A DNA stretch of 64,000 nt, taken from the NCBI GenBank assembly GCA_038532735.1, contig JBCBAC010000003.1:62001-126000 (forward strand), in the 5' to 3' direction. This DNA is from JAHTBL01 sp038532735. GTDB taxonomy: Bacteria; Pseudomonadota; Alphaproteobacteria; Rhodobacterales; Rhodobacteraceae. The position numbers were made by a program, and so were the translations under genes. Shown in pieces: positions 1-8,447 of the stretch (position 1 is its first letter; each line of letters starts with the position of its first letter). Under the pieces are notes generated by a model. The model did no database searches. It had not been told where the DNA came from and worked only from the letters and a program-made list of their open reading frames with translations.

Positions 1-1817
1 CACAAGGCAATCCGCGCGCCTGTGCCTGCCGCGTTGCCCGCGCTTGAGACTTTGTCGAGCGGGGCGTCTGGGATCATCCCAAGCACCATCGCGTGTTTAC
101 TGGAAATATGAGCCCCAAAAGCGCCTGCGAGGACGACGCGGTCCACGACGTCGACTTTCATCTCGTCCATCAGTAGGCGCGCACCGGCATAGAGCGCGGA
201 TTTCGCAAGCTGGATGGCGCGGATATCGCTTTGAGTGACGGTGATGAGCGGGCCGCCATCGGCGGTGCCATCATGGATGACATAGGCGTGGGTGCGACCC
301 TCGGGGATGGAGCGTGGCGTGCCTGTTTGATCGGGGCCTCCGATCAGGCCAGACGGATCTAGCAAGCCCGCCATGCGCATTTCAGCCACCGCTTCGATAA
401 TGCCGGAGCCGCAAATGCCGGTGATGCCGGTCGTGGCTGTGGCGGTTTCGAAGCCCTCATCGGTCGACCACAGATCGCAGCCGATCACTTTGAATCGGGG
501 CTCCTTTGTGATCGGATCAATCTCGATCTTCTCGATGGCACCGGGGGCCGCGCGCTGACCGGAGGAAATTTGCGCGCCCTCGAAAGCGGGGCCTGTGGGC
601 GAACTGCAGGCGAGGACTTTATCGGTATTGCCGAGCAGGATTTCGGCATTGGTTCCAACATCAACTATGAGGACCAAGTCACTGGAATTCTGGGGTTCTT
701 CGCTTAGCGCGACTGCAGCGGCATCAGCGCCTACATGGCCTGCGATGCACGGCATAATAAAAACCCGCGCGCGGTCGTTCATGGCGGTCAGGTCAAGCTC
801 TTTGGCGTCGAGGCTGACGGAGGAGGATGTCGCGAGCGCAAAGGGGGCTTGACCCAATTCGACCGGATCGATGCCGAGAAGGAGGTGGTGCATGACGGGG
901 TTACAGACGAAGACTGTTTCGACGATATGAGCGGCGTCGATCTGCGCTTCCTCGGCGATTGCGACGGTCAATTCGTTGATTGCCTCGCGCACGGCGGAGG
1001 TCATTTCGACATCGCCGCCGGGATTCATCATGGCGTAGCTGACGCGGCTCATCAGGTCTTCGCCAAAGCGGATTTGCGGGTTCATGATGCCGCTTGAGGC
1101 TTTCACAGCCCCGTCGGTCAGATCGCACAGATGGGCCGCCACAGTGGTGGAGCCAAGGTCGATGGCGAGGCCGTAAAGCGGGCCTTCAAAGAAACCGGGC
1201 CAGACGTCGAGGACGCGGTGCGTGTCGTCTTGATGGCCTTTGTGCAGCGCGACGGTAACTGCCCACTCGCCCTTGCGCAGGGCCGGTTGGAGCTTGCGCA
1301 TCAGGGTAAGATCAGCCGTAATTCCGTCGATATCCCAATGGGTTCTGAGCGCATCTTGAAGTCGCTCGAAATCTCCGGTGGGGATGTGCATGTCAGGTTC
1401 CGCCACTTCGACATAGTAGAGCCGCGTTGCAGGCTCCATCGTGATCGCGCGGGCGGTAGCGGCTTTGCGGACGACCTGTTTGTGGACCTGGCTTTCGGCG
1501 GGCACATCGATGACGATGTCGCTTTGCACGGTCGCCTGACAGCCGAGGCGGCGGCCTTTCTTGAGGCCGCGTTTTTCATCATAGCGTTGCTCGACTGCGT
1601 TCCAGTTGGACAGGGCGGCGTCTTCGACTGTCACGCCATGTTTGGGGAATTCGCCGTAAGAGGGCGTGATTTGGCATTTTGAACAAATGCCACGCCCGCC
1701 ACAGACACTATCAAGATCGACGCCAAGCTGGCGTGCAGCGGTCAAGATTGGCGTGCCGACAGGAAAGTGCCCCCGTTTGCCCGAAGGCGTGAAGATCACG
1801 AGGGGGTCAGCTTTCAT
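1..1817 (-). CDS. ASKHA-domain corrinoid activation protein with N-terminal [2Fe-2S] ferredoxin domain (RACo-like, DUF4445), C-terminus cut by window edge
   Basis: Reading from an ATG at 1817 down to base 1 gives an uninterrupted frame of about 605 codons. The N-terminus is a plant-type ferredoxin domain: Cys39, Cys45 and Cys48 (CGGRGICSKC) plus a later Cys in RLGCQA. After a linker comes an ASKHA ATPase region with a nucleotide-binding motif (GLAIDLGSTT), a second phosphate loop (VDVGTNAEI) and, near the cut end, AGNAAGTGARIAL. Proteins of this architecture use ATP to re-reduce inactive Co(II) corrinoid to Co(I). An AAAAGG ribosome binding site precedes the start. It is the fourth gene of a minus-strand operon, 43 bases after the methyltransferase gene, which fits a repair role for that system. 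Only the last residues should be missing. Confidence 0.88.
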   Translation of the reverse strand, partial: MKADPLVIFTPSGKRGHFPVGTPILTAARQLGVDLDSVCGGRGICSKCQITPSYGEFPKHGVTVEDAALSNWNAVEQRYDEKRGLKKGRRLGCQATVQSDIVIDVPAESQVHKQVVRKAATARAITMEPATRLYYVEVAEPDMHIPTGDFERLQDALRTHWDIDGITADLTLMRKLQPALRKGEWAVTVALHKGHQDDTHRVLDVWPGFFEGPLYGLAIDLGSTTVAAHLCDLTDGAVKASSGIMNPQIRFGEDLMSRVSYAMMNPGGDVEMTSAVREAINELTVAIAEEAQIDAAHIVETVFVCNPVMHHLLLGIDPVELGQAPFALATSSSVSLDAKELDLTAMNDRARVFIMPCIAGHVGADAAAVALSEEPQNSSDLVLIVDVGTNAEILLGNTDKVLACSSPTGPAFEGAQISSGQRAAPGAIEKIEIDPITKEPRFKVIGCDLWSTDEGFETATATTGITGICGSGIIEAVAEMRMAGLLDPSGLIGGPDQTGTPRSIPEGRTHAYVIHDGTADGGPLITVTQSDIRAIQLAKSALYAGARLLMDEMKVDVVDRVVLAGAFGAHISSKHAMVLGMIPDAPLDKVSSAGNAAGTGARIAL

Positions 1818-1860
1818 TTCAACACCTTTTCAACGGGTTCCGTGAGGTTCCTAAAGTGCG

Positions 1861-3021
1861 TTAGGCGCGGCGACGGCGGCGCCCACCTTCGCGACCACCG
1901 CGACCACCCGCTGGGGCGGCGGTTTTGTTGAGCTTGATCCAGTTGCCACCCGACGGATCGTGATCCAGCAGGAAGTCGGCGGCGCGTATGGAGACAACCT
2001 CTTCCGAGGCGACACCGACCTTTGGCGAAAGGCCCAACAGCGGAGCGAGTTTGCCCAGTTCGACACCCTCTGGCACCATGATGCCCAGATCGGCAAGGCG
2101 GGCGAGGCGTTCGGTGACGAGGTCTTGCGCAGGAGCCATGCCGAGAAGGGGGGCGATGGCGGCAAGATCGACATCGTCTGGGGCGGTTGCCCCCAGTGCT
2201 TTCAACTCGTCCAGACGATCGCCGACCATCTTTTTCGTCTTGGGCATCGCGACGGGGTTCATGATCGCAGAGGTCATGCCCGCGGCGGAGGCCATGGCGA
2301 GGAAAGCGTTGTTGATGCCGTGGCGGTTGGGCAGGCCGAAGCTGATATTGGAAGCGCCACAGGTCGTGTTCACACCCAACTCTTCCCGGAGTTTGCGCAC
2401 CAGTTCAAAGACTTGCACGCCAGCCGTACCCATGGCGCCCACGGGCATCACAAGGGGATCAACAACGATGTCATGGGCGGGAATGCCAAAATCGGCAGCG
2501 CGCTCGACAATCTTCTTGGCGACCGCGAAGCGGACCTCGGGGTCCTCCGATATACCAGTGTCATCGTTGGAGATCGCTACAACGGGGACGTTGTATTTCT
2601 TGACCAGCGGCAGGATCTCCTCCAGCCGCTCTTCCTCTCCGGTGACGGAGTTCAGCAGCGGGCGACCATTGGCCAGCTCCAAGCCTTTTTCCAAAGCACC
2701 GGGGACGGAGCTGTCGATGCAAAGCGGAATGTCGACGAGGCCCTGAACCAGTTCGACGATCTTGCCCATCAAAGGCGGTTCGGTCTCGTTCGGGTTGGGG
2801 TTCGAGTTATAGACCACACCCGCATTGATATCGAGAACCTGAGCACCGCAGACAACCTGCTCAAGCGCGTCCTTCTCGACAGTCGAGAAATCGCCAGCCT
2901 CAAGTTCAGCGGCCAGCTTCTTGCGGCCTGTCGGATTGATCCGTTCACCGATCACGCAGAACGGCTCTTCAAAGCCGATGACAACGGTTTTCGATTTGGA
3001 TTCCAGTACGGTGCGGGTCAT
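1861..3021 (-). CDS. methyltetrahydrofolate:corrinoid methyltransferase (pterin-binding/DHPS fold)
   Basis: A 386-residue protein related to AcsE, MtgA and the pterin domain of MetH. It should move a methyl group between a corrinoid protein and tetrahydrofolate in the cytoplasm. Family motifs are GERINPTG (25-32), DINAG (64-68), CIDSS (101-105), NSVTGEE (124-130), DPLVMPVG (188-195) and the NRHGINNAFLAMA stretch (232-244). The pterin domain ends near residue 262. Beyond it lies an extension with a 27-residue imperfect repeat (269-295 and 305-331) and an Arg/Gly-rich tail. An AAGGAT site sits 6 bases before the ATG. It is third in the operon after the virulence-factor protein and the MetF-like reductase. 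The MtgA assignment is by context; the natural methyl donor cannot be read from sequence. Confidence 0.85.
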   Translation of the reverse strand: MTRTVLESKSKTVVIGFEEPFCVIGERINPTGRKKLAAELEAGDFSTVEKDALEQVVCGAQVLDINAGVVYNSNPNPNETEPPLMGKIVELVQGLVDIPLCIDSSVPGALEKGLELANGRPLLNSVTGEEERLEEILPLVKKYNVPVVAISNDDTGISEDPEVRFAVAKKIVERAADFGIPAHDIVVDPLVMPVGAMGTAGVQVFELVRKLREELGVNTTCGASNISFGLPNRHGINNAFLAMASAAGMTSAIMNPVAMPKTKKMVGDRLDELKALGATAPDDVDLAAIAPLLGMAPAQDLVTERLARLADLGIMVPEGVELGKLAPLLGLSPKVGVASEEVVSIRAADFLLDHDPSGGNWIKLNKTAAPAGGRGGREGGRRRRRA

Positions 3022-3030
3022 TCTTAATCC

Positions 3031-3954
3031 TTAGACCTGAGAGGCGGGAACGGCAGAGGCGCCGCCATTGTCAATCGCCCATTGCGCATTGGTCTTGATG
3101 CCGCCGAGCGGGAAGAAATGCACATGGGTGATGTTGAAATCGGGGTTTTCGGCTTTGTGGGCGGCCAGATCGGTGATGAACTCGGTCGGCTCGAAGGGCA
3201 GAACGAGCTTGGTGACATCCTTGGCGCGTTTTTGCAGCACGCGGAGGGACGCACCGACGCCGCAGGCGATAGAGAACTTGATGAGCGTTTGTAGCTTGGC
3301 GGGGCCGGCGACGCCGATATGGATAGGCAGGTCGATGCCTGCCTCTTTCAACGCATCGGCCCAGGCGATGACGGGTTTTGCCTCAAAACAGAACTGGGTG
3401 GCCAGCGCCATCTCGGCATCGGTAGTCTCTGAAAACTTCTGCTTCCAGCGCAGGGCCTCGTCCACGTTCTTCATGGAGCCGTCCGGGTCGATATCCTTGT
3501 TGCCTTCGGGGTGGCCGGCCACGTGAAGGCGTTTGAAGCCCGCTTTGTCGAAAAGACCGCTCTCAAGAAGCTGCATGGAACTGATGTAGTCGCCATGGGG
3601 CGCGGCCACGCCACCGGCGAGCAAAAGCGCCTGATCGACACCGGCTTCGCCTTGATACCGTGCAATCCAGTCGGCCAGTGTGTCGCTGTCCTTGATGATG
3701 CGCGCGGGGAAGTGCGGCATGACCTTGTAGCCGTCTTTCGCCAGACGTGCGGCTGTCGTCACCATGTCTTCAATCGGCGTGCCTTCGATATGGGCGATGT
3801 AGACGCGGGTGCCTTCGGGCAGCAGATCGCGGAAATTGTCGATCTTTTCGGCGGTGCGGGGCATCACCTCGATCGAGTAGTCCTGCAAGAACGCTTCGAC
3901 TTGCGGGTTGACCGTCTGCGCAGTCTCTTTGCGTTTGAAATTCAACAGACCCAT
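3031..3954 (-). CDS. methylenetetrahydrofolate reductase family protein (MetF-like)
   Basis: A 307-residue protein of the FAD-dependent methylenetetrahydrofolate reductase superfamily, a TIM barrel with HFPARIIKD, LLLAGG and HIGVAGPAKL stretches typical of the folate-binding barrel. In this operon it probably oxidises methyl-THF made by the neighbouring methyltransferase to methylene-THF, rather than feeding methionine synthesis; that direction is inferred from context. The start at 3954 is preferred over an upstream ATG at 3996 because GGGAGG lies five bases before it and because the longer form would overlap the preceding gene. The gap to the methyltransferase gene is 9 bases. It diverges from housekeeping MetF in its C-terminal half (ITHVHFFPLGG), so a dedicated C1-degradation role is likely. 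Confidence 0.82.
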   Translation of the reverse strand: MGLLNFKRKETAQTVNPQVEAFLQDYSIEVMPRTAEKIDNFRDLLPEGTRVYIAHIEGTPIEDMVTTAARLAKDGYKVMPHFPARIIKDSDTLADWIARYQGEAGVDQALLLAGGVAAPHGDYISSMQLLESGLFDKAGFKRLHVAGHPEGNKDIDPDGSMKNVDEALRWKQKFSETTDAEMALATQFCFEAKPVIAWADALKEAGIDLPIHIGVAGPAKLQTLIKFSIACGVGASLRVLQKRAKDVTKLVLPFEPTEFITDLAAHKAENPDFNITHVHFFPLGGIKTNAQWAIDNGGASAVPASQV

Positions 3955-3979
3955 CGCGGCCTCCCATAGAGTTGTCAGC

Positions 3980-4276
3980 TTACGCCCAGCCATCATTTGC
4001 GATCAGCGCCTTGATCCGGTCCTGATCATATTCGGCCTGCAAGCGGGCCACTTCGGCGTCCAGCACATCGGCGGGTTCGCCATCAATCACATAGGGCTCT
4101 GCCTTGCGCCATTCCGCCAGATAGTCATCCGTGCCAGCCGCGCCGGTTTTCATCGCCGCGCGGTCAATGGCTTGCTCAAAACGCTCTTCAAGCTGCTTTT
4201 TCGCGCCACGGCGGCCTTTTCCGACGATCACTTGCGCCGGAATATCGCGCCAATAGACAATGGTGACGTCTGGCAT
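3980..4276 (-). CDS. virulence-factor domain protein (PF13769-type), small cytoplasmic protein
   Basis: A 98-residue protein beginning MPDVTIVYWRDIPAQVIVGK and rich in charged residues, without signal peptide or membrane segment. It matches what I recall of the domain named virulence factor, whose biochemical role is unknown and whose name is probably historical. It is the first gene of the operon: a GGGAG site lies 8 bases before the ATG, and the next gene starts 25 bases after its stop. Position ahead of MetF-like, methyltransferase and corrinoid activator genes suggests a part in corrinoid-dependent demethylation. No catalytic motif can be recognised. Confidence 0.75.
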   Translation of the reverse strand: MPDVTIVYWRDIPAQVIVGKGRRGAKKQLEERFEQAIDRAAMKTGAAGTDDYLAEWRKAEPYVIDGEPADVLDAEVARLQAEYDQDRIKALIANDGWA

Positions 4277-4496
4277 TGCACTCTCCCTCTTGGGGTCTTT
4301 CTACGGGGTCGCACGCGATCCACAGGGTCGAATTTCGACAAAGCGCGCCTCGCGAGCGACGCTTTTGATTTAGGACATCGCGACGGGCAGGGCCACCGGG
4401 GCGGATCGGAAAACGATTCATCTTCATCATGAGCGTTCTTGCGCGCGCCTGTGGGACGTCATAGATTAACAGCAACTCGAAATGGAGGGCGTGATC
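4277..4496. promoter_or_regulatory. divergent intergenic region with odd palindrome at 4327-4339
   Basis: The 220 bases between the minus-strand C1 operon and the plus-strand phosphatase gene must hold both promoters. A perfect inverted repeat GTCGAA-T-TTCGAC lies at 4327-4339, 51 bases upstream of the start at 4276, and could be an operator. No cobalamin-riboswitch signature was recognised in the leader. No clear -35/-10 pair was picked out. Confidence 0.35.
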
Positions 4497-5609
4497 ATGG
4501 CGCCCAAGCGTCCCTTAGGTGCGGGCGCTCTCCCGAAACCGGTTGAAGGCACCGCATCTTCCAAACCGGACAGGCCGCCGCTGTATGCAGCGCTTGATCT
4601 GGGCACAAATAGTTGCCGCATGTTGATTGCGCGCCCCGATGGCGAGCAGATCAAGGTGGTTGATAGCTTTTCCAAGACCGTCCAGTTGGGGGCGGGGCTT
4701 GAGGCGTCTGGTCGGCTGTCGCGGGCGTCCATGCAGCGCACCGTGCAAGCGCTGCGCATTTGCAAGCACAAGCTAAAGCAGCACCGGGTGAAGAAGATGC
4801 GGCTGGTCGCGACGGAGGCCTGTCGCCGCGCGCAGAACGCACGTGAATTTATCGCGCAGGTGCGTCGCGAAACGGGGCTGGAGCTTGAGATCATCGCGCC
4901 CGAGGAAGAGGCGCGCCTCGCCGTGATTTCCTGCGCGCCGCTGGTGTCCAAGAAGACAGAGCAGTTGCTGGTTGTGGATATCGGCGGCGGCTCGACCGAG
5001 TTGGTCTGGATTGATCTGCGCCGCGTGAAGAAAAAGCATCGGGCACAAGCCATCATGCAGGTGACCGAGGGCTTGCGGCGCGGCGATGCGGGGGATGGCA
5101 ACGCCTCTGTCGTGGACTGGATCTCGGTGCCCTTGGGCGTGGCGACCTTGCGCGATCAATTCCACGATGTGGAGGATGACGCGGGTCGTTTTGCGTTGAT
5201 GAGTTGTTTTTTTGAAGAAAACCTCGCCGATTTCGCGCCTTACGCGGAAGAGCAGGTGCGCGAGGGCTTTCAGATTATTGGCACCAGCGGGACTGTGACG
5301 ACTGTTGCGGCGTCCCATTTGGGGCTGAAGCGCTATGACCGGTCCAAGGTGGATGGGTTGCGGATGGATTCGGATCAGATCCACCGGGTGATCCACGATT
5401 ATCTGGCCTTGGGGCCGGTTGGGCGGCGCAATGACCCGCGCATCGGGCGCGACAGGCAGGCGTTGATCATGTCGGGGGCTGCGATCCTACAGGCGCTCTT
5501 GCGGTCCTGGCCGACGGATCGGCTTTCGGTGGCAGATCGGGGCCTGCGCGAGGGTCTCCTTTATGCGCAGATGAGCGCGGATGGCGTCTTGGAAGAAAGG
5601 CCGGGCTGA
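4497..5609 (+). CDS. Ppx/GppA phosphatase family protein
   Basis: A 370-residue protein of the exopolyphosphatase/guanosine pentaphosphatase family (ASKHA fold). The phosphate-1 loop ALDLGTNSCRMLI is near residue 35, and the phosphate-2 loop VVDIGGGSTELVW near residue 165; a TSGTVTTVA stretch follows. It is shorter than full-length E. coli Ppx (about 510 residues), so it has the catalytic half without the long C-terminal domain, as in many alphaproteobacteria. An ATG at 4482 is in frame, but the ATG at 4497 has GGAGGG seven bases before it and is preferred. The stop overlaps the rlmE start by one base, indicating coupling. Whether it hydrolyses polyphosphate or pppGpp cannot be decided. Confidence 0.85.
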   Translation: MAPKRPLGAGALPKPVEGTASSKPDRPPLYAALDLGTNSCRMLIARPDGEQIKVVDSFSKTVQLGAGLEASGRLSRASMQRTVQALRICKHKLKQHRVKKMRLVATEACRRAQNAREFIAQVRRETGLELEIIAPEEEARLAVISCAPLVSKKTEQLLVVDIGGGSTELVWIDLRRVKKKHRAQAIMQVTEGLRRGDAGDGNASVVDWISVPLGVATLRDQFHDVEDDAGRFALMSCFFEENLADFAPYAEEQVREGFQIIGTSGTVTTVAASHLGLKRYDRSKVDGLRMDSDQIHRVIHDYLALGPVGRRNDPRIGRDRQALIMSGAAILQALLRSWPTDRLSVADRGLREGLLYAQMSADGVLEERPG

Positions 5610-6310
5610 TGGCAAAGAAAACCAGCGGACGCGGGCAGCGCGACTTGCGCGTGAAGGTGAAATCGGCTCGGGGGCGCAAGCTAAGCTCAACCCTGTGGTT
5701 GGAGCGGCAGTTGAACGATCCGTACGTGAAGCGCGCGCAGGCCGAAGGGTATCGTGGCCGTGCGGCCTTCAAGATCCTTGAGTTAGACGACAAGTACCGC
5801 TTTCTGGTGCCGGGCGCGCGGATCGTTGATTTGGGCTGTGCGCCGGGCGGATGGTGTCAGGTGGCCGTCAAGCGCGTGAACGCTCTGGGGGAGAAGTCGG
5901 GCAAATCCATCGGCACGGTGCTGGGCATTGACCTGCAAGAGGTGGAGCCAATTGCGGGAGCCGAGCTGCATGTGCTCGACTTTCTGGACGATGACGCGGA
6001 TGGCAAGGTGAAGGGCTGGCTGGGCGGACAGGCCGATGTGGTGATGTCCGATATGGCGGCGGCCAGTTCCGGGCATAAACAGACCGACCACTTGCGGATC
6101 ATGGCGCTTTGCGAGGCGGCAGCGTATTTCGCGTTTGACGTGCTGGATCCGGGCGGGACCTTTGTGGCGAAGGTCTTGGCTGGTGGGGCGGAAGGTGATC
6201 TGCAGAAGCTCTTGAAGCAGAAATTTGCGAAGGTCGCGAATGTGAAGCCGCCCGCGTCACGCTCGGACAGTTCGGAGAAATTCGTTGTGGCACAAGGCTT
6301 TCGCGGGTGA
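5609..6310 (+). CDS. rlmE: 23S rRNA (uridine-2'-O-)-methyltransferase RlmE (FtsJ/RrmJ)
   Basis: A 233-residue FtsJ-family enzyme that 2'-O-methylates U2552 in the A-loop of 23S rRNA using S-adenosylmethionine. The SAM-binding motif VDLGCAPGGWCQVA lies near residue 72, the catalytic aspartate is in VVMSDMAA near residue 148, and the catalytic lysine is in FVAKVLAGG near 187. The first 30 residues are basic and presumably bind rRNA. Length is slightly above the 209 of E. coli. The start codon overlaps the stop of the phosphatase gene, an arrangement commonly seen in Rhodobacteraceae. Confidence 0.93.
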   Translation: MAKKTSGRGQRDLRVKVKSARGRKLSSTLWLERQLNDPYVKRAQAEGYRGRAAFKILELDDKYRFLVPGARIVDLGCAPGGWCQVAVKRVNALGEKSGKSIGTVLGIDLQEVEPIAGAELHVLDFLDDDADGKVKGWLGGQADVVMSDMAAASSGHKQTDHLRIMALCEAAAYFAFDVLDPGGTFVAKVLAGGAEGDLQKLLKQKFAKVANVKPPASRSDSSEKFVVAQGFRG

Positions 6311-7377
6311 CGTTAAGGCTTGCGGGGCGGGGCGGTGAGGCTGCGACGGTTGCACTGGACACTGGCCATATCTGTGATCTGCGCTTGAACGGGATTGCGC
6401 CGCTGCACCGCGCGCCTTGGTTGGACGAAGCGGAGGTGCAGGACGATCCATCCATCCCGCTGGTGGAGCGGCGCTTGCAGGGCGATTTCTTTTGCGCCCC
6501 GTTCGGGAAAAGCGATCTGATCGATGCGCCGATTCATGGGATGTCGGCGAATAGCCCGTGGGACCTGATTGCCGAGACGGGCGATGCGGCGCATTTACGG
6601 CTGTGCGCACCGGTCATGGGGGCGCGGATCGACAAGCATATCGCGCTGCGCGGTGGGGCGCTTTTTCAGACGCACCGGATTTCGGGCGGTGTGGGCGCGC
6701 TGCCTGTGGCTCATCATCCGATGGTGCGCATGGCGGCGGGTGGGCGACTGAGCTTTTCACCAAAGGCTGGGATCGTCACGCAAGATGCGCCGCTGGAGGT
6801 TGGGCGGAACTGGCTGCAGTATCCGGCTGAGGGCCGGGATGCGCGCTCTTTTCCCGGTGCTGATGGGCCTGTTGATCTGACAGCCTATCCGGAAGAGTCT
6901 GGGCACGAGGATTTCGTGACGCTGATCGAAGCGCCGGGGGTGCGGCTGGGCTGGACGGCGATTGCGCGAAAGGCTGAGCGTGATCTGATTGTCATCGCCA
7001 AAGACCCGCGGAGCTTGCCGGTGACAATGCTGTGGTTCTCGAACGGAGGGCGGGATTACAGCCCTTGGAACGGACGGCATATTGGTGTGCTGGGCGTAGA
7101 GGACGGATGCACGGCGGGCGCCGCAGGCCATCGTGCGGCGGCGGCGGTGAATGCGATCTCGGCTTATAGCGTGCGGACCGCGCTGACGTTGCGCGATGGA
7201 GACACGCATGAGACGCGTCATGCGATTTATGCTGTTGAACTGCACGATGCGACTGCCCTTGTCATGGATGTCTTTGTGCAGGAACAGAGCCTATGCGCGC
7301 GTTTTGAAGACGGGACCGAGCGGCGTTTGGGGCCAGCGCCGGATTGGGTTTTGCACCCTCATCCTGCAAACTCTTGA
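6307..7377 (+). CDS. aldose 1-epimerase family (galactose-mutarotase-like) protein
   Basis: A 356-residue protein with a GTG start that overlaps the rlmE stop (GTGA). No signal peptide is present. The weak pattern of a galactose-mutarotase fold is visible: PIHGMSANSPWDL in the first half and VAHHPMVRM in the middle, both around candidate catalytic His residues, and acidic residues late in the chain. Members interconvert sugar anomers, but several are of unknown substrate. It lies directly downstream of rlmE and ahead of a tRNA on the other strand. The family call is moderate and the substrate is unknown. Confidence 0.6.
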   Translation: MTLRLAGRGGEAATVALDTGHICDLRLNGIAPLHRAPWLDEAEVQDDPSIPLVERRLQGDFFCAPFGKSDLIDAPIHGMSANSPWDLIAETGDAAHLRLCAPVMGARIDKHIALRGGALFQTHRISGGVGALPVAHHPMVRMAAGGRLSFSPKAGIVTQDAPLEVGRNWLQYPAEGRDARSFPGADGPVDLTAYPEESGHEDFVTLIEAPGVRLGWTAIARKAERDLIVIAKDPRSLPVTMLWFSNGGRDYSPWNGRHIGVLGVEDGCTAGAAGHRAAAAVNAISAYSVRTALTLRDGDTHETRHAIYAVELHDATALVMDVFVQEQSLCARFEDGTERRLGPAPDWVLHPHPANS

Positions 7378-7400
7378 TTTAAAACGAAAATATAGCCCAG

Positions 7401-7490
7401 TGGCGGAGAGACAGGGATTCGAACCCTGGGTGGGCTTGCACCCACAACGGTTTTCGAGACCGCCCCGTTCGACCACTCCGGCACCTCTCC
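7401..7490 (-). tRNA. tRNA-Ser (anticodon CGA)
   Basis: A 90-base class II tRNA on the minus strand with encoded CCA at 7401-7403. The acceptor stem GGAGAGG pairs with TCTCTCC, the T arm contains GGGTTCGAATCCC, a long variable arm (GTGGGTGCAAGCCCAC) marks it as serine-type, and the anticodon loop CTCGAAA gives anticodon CGA, reading UCG codons. The discriminator base is G, as expected for serine tRNAs. It sits between convergent and unrelated genes. Confidence 0.96.
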
Positions 7491-7631
7491 GCGAAGGGTC
7501 TGTGGCGCGCCGTTTACTGCCCATGGCCGCGCGGCGCAACTGGTTTTTGCCGCGATTTGCGTTGGGCGCGTTATGCGATTGGCCCGACGCGCAAAGGGCG
7601 CTAGCTTTGCCTTGAACCTGAGGAGAGCCAG

Positions 7632-8447
7632 ATGACCCGCCTGATCCCGTTATGCCTTGCGATGCTGATGTTCCTGCCTGCGCCTGCGCGGGCCGATACC
7701 GATACGCTGCTCGACGTGATGGGAATGGACCGCATCATCGAGATCATGCGCCAGGAGGGGCTGTCTTACGGCGCTGAAATGGCGAGTGATTTTCTGAACG
7801 GCGCAGGCGGGCCCGATTGGGACCGCAAGGTCGACGAGATCTACGACACCGACAAGATGGCTGCCACGCTGGAACGCGGCTTTGAGGCTGCGTTGGACGG
7901 CACAGACACCGCGCCGCTGGTTGCGTTTTTCCAGTCGGAGACGGGGTCCGAGATCATCGCGCTTGAAATCAGCGCACGAGAAGCCTTGTTAGACGATGCG
8001 GTGGAAGAGGCCAGCGTCAGCCAGTTGCAAGCGGCCGTTGAAGCCAGCGATCCCCGGCTTGCGCTGATCCGCACCTACATCGACACCAATGATCTGGTGG
8101 AATCGAATGTCGTGGGCGCGCTGAACTCCAATTACGCATTCTATACCGGGCTTGCCGATGGCGGGGCCTTTCCATTTGAGATGACCGAGGACCAGATCAT
8201 CCGAGATGTCTGGAATCAGGAGACGGAGATTCGCGATGAGACGGAAGAATGGATCCAGTCCTATCTGCTGATGGCCTATCAGCCGCTGAGCGATGAACAG
8301 ATCGAATCCTATATTGAGCTATCGCTGACGCCAGAGGGCAGCGCGCTCAACCGCGCTTTGTTTGCCGGGTTTAACGATATGTTCACCGAGATCAGCCGCG
8401 CCTTGGGGCTGGCGGCGTCGATCTATATGGGCGGGCAGGAGCTTTAG
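7632..8447 (+). CDS. exported DUF2059-domain protein
   Basis: A 271-residue protein with a Sec signal peptide (hydrophobic core LIPLCLAMLMFLPAP, cleavage after ARA near residue 22). The mature part is acidic and helical. Its C-terminal third (around 215-260) resembles DUF2059: a hydrophobic helix, then LSDEQIESYIELSLTPEGSA. A GAGGAG site precedes the ATG. The function of DUF2059 proteins is unknown; a periplasmic location is predicted. The stop overlaps by four bases with the convergent lipoprotein gene. Confidence 0.75.
   Translation: MTRLIPLCLAMLMFLPAPARADTDTLLDVMGMDRIIEIMRQEGLSYGAEMASDFLNGAGGPDWDRKVDEIYDTDKMAATLERGFEAALDGTDTAPLVAFFQSETGSEIIALEISAREALLDDAVEEASVSQLQAAVEASDPRLALIRTYIDTNDLVESNVVGALNSNYAFYTGLADGGAFPFEMTEDQIIRDVWNQETEIRDETEEWIQSYLLMAYQPLSDEQIESYIELSLTPEGSALNRALFAGFNDMFTEISRALGLAASIYMGGQEL

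Noticed and set aside
1960..3027. 355-codon open frame on the plus strand
   Set aside because: Antisense to the methyl-THF:corrinoid methyltransferase gene, which has clear family motifs. No ribosome binding site or motif supports the antisense frame.
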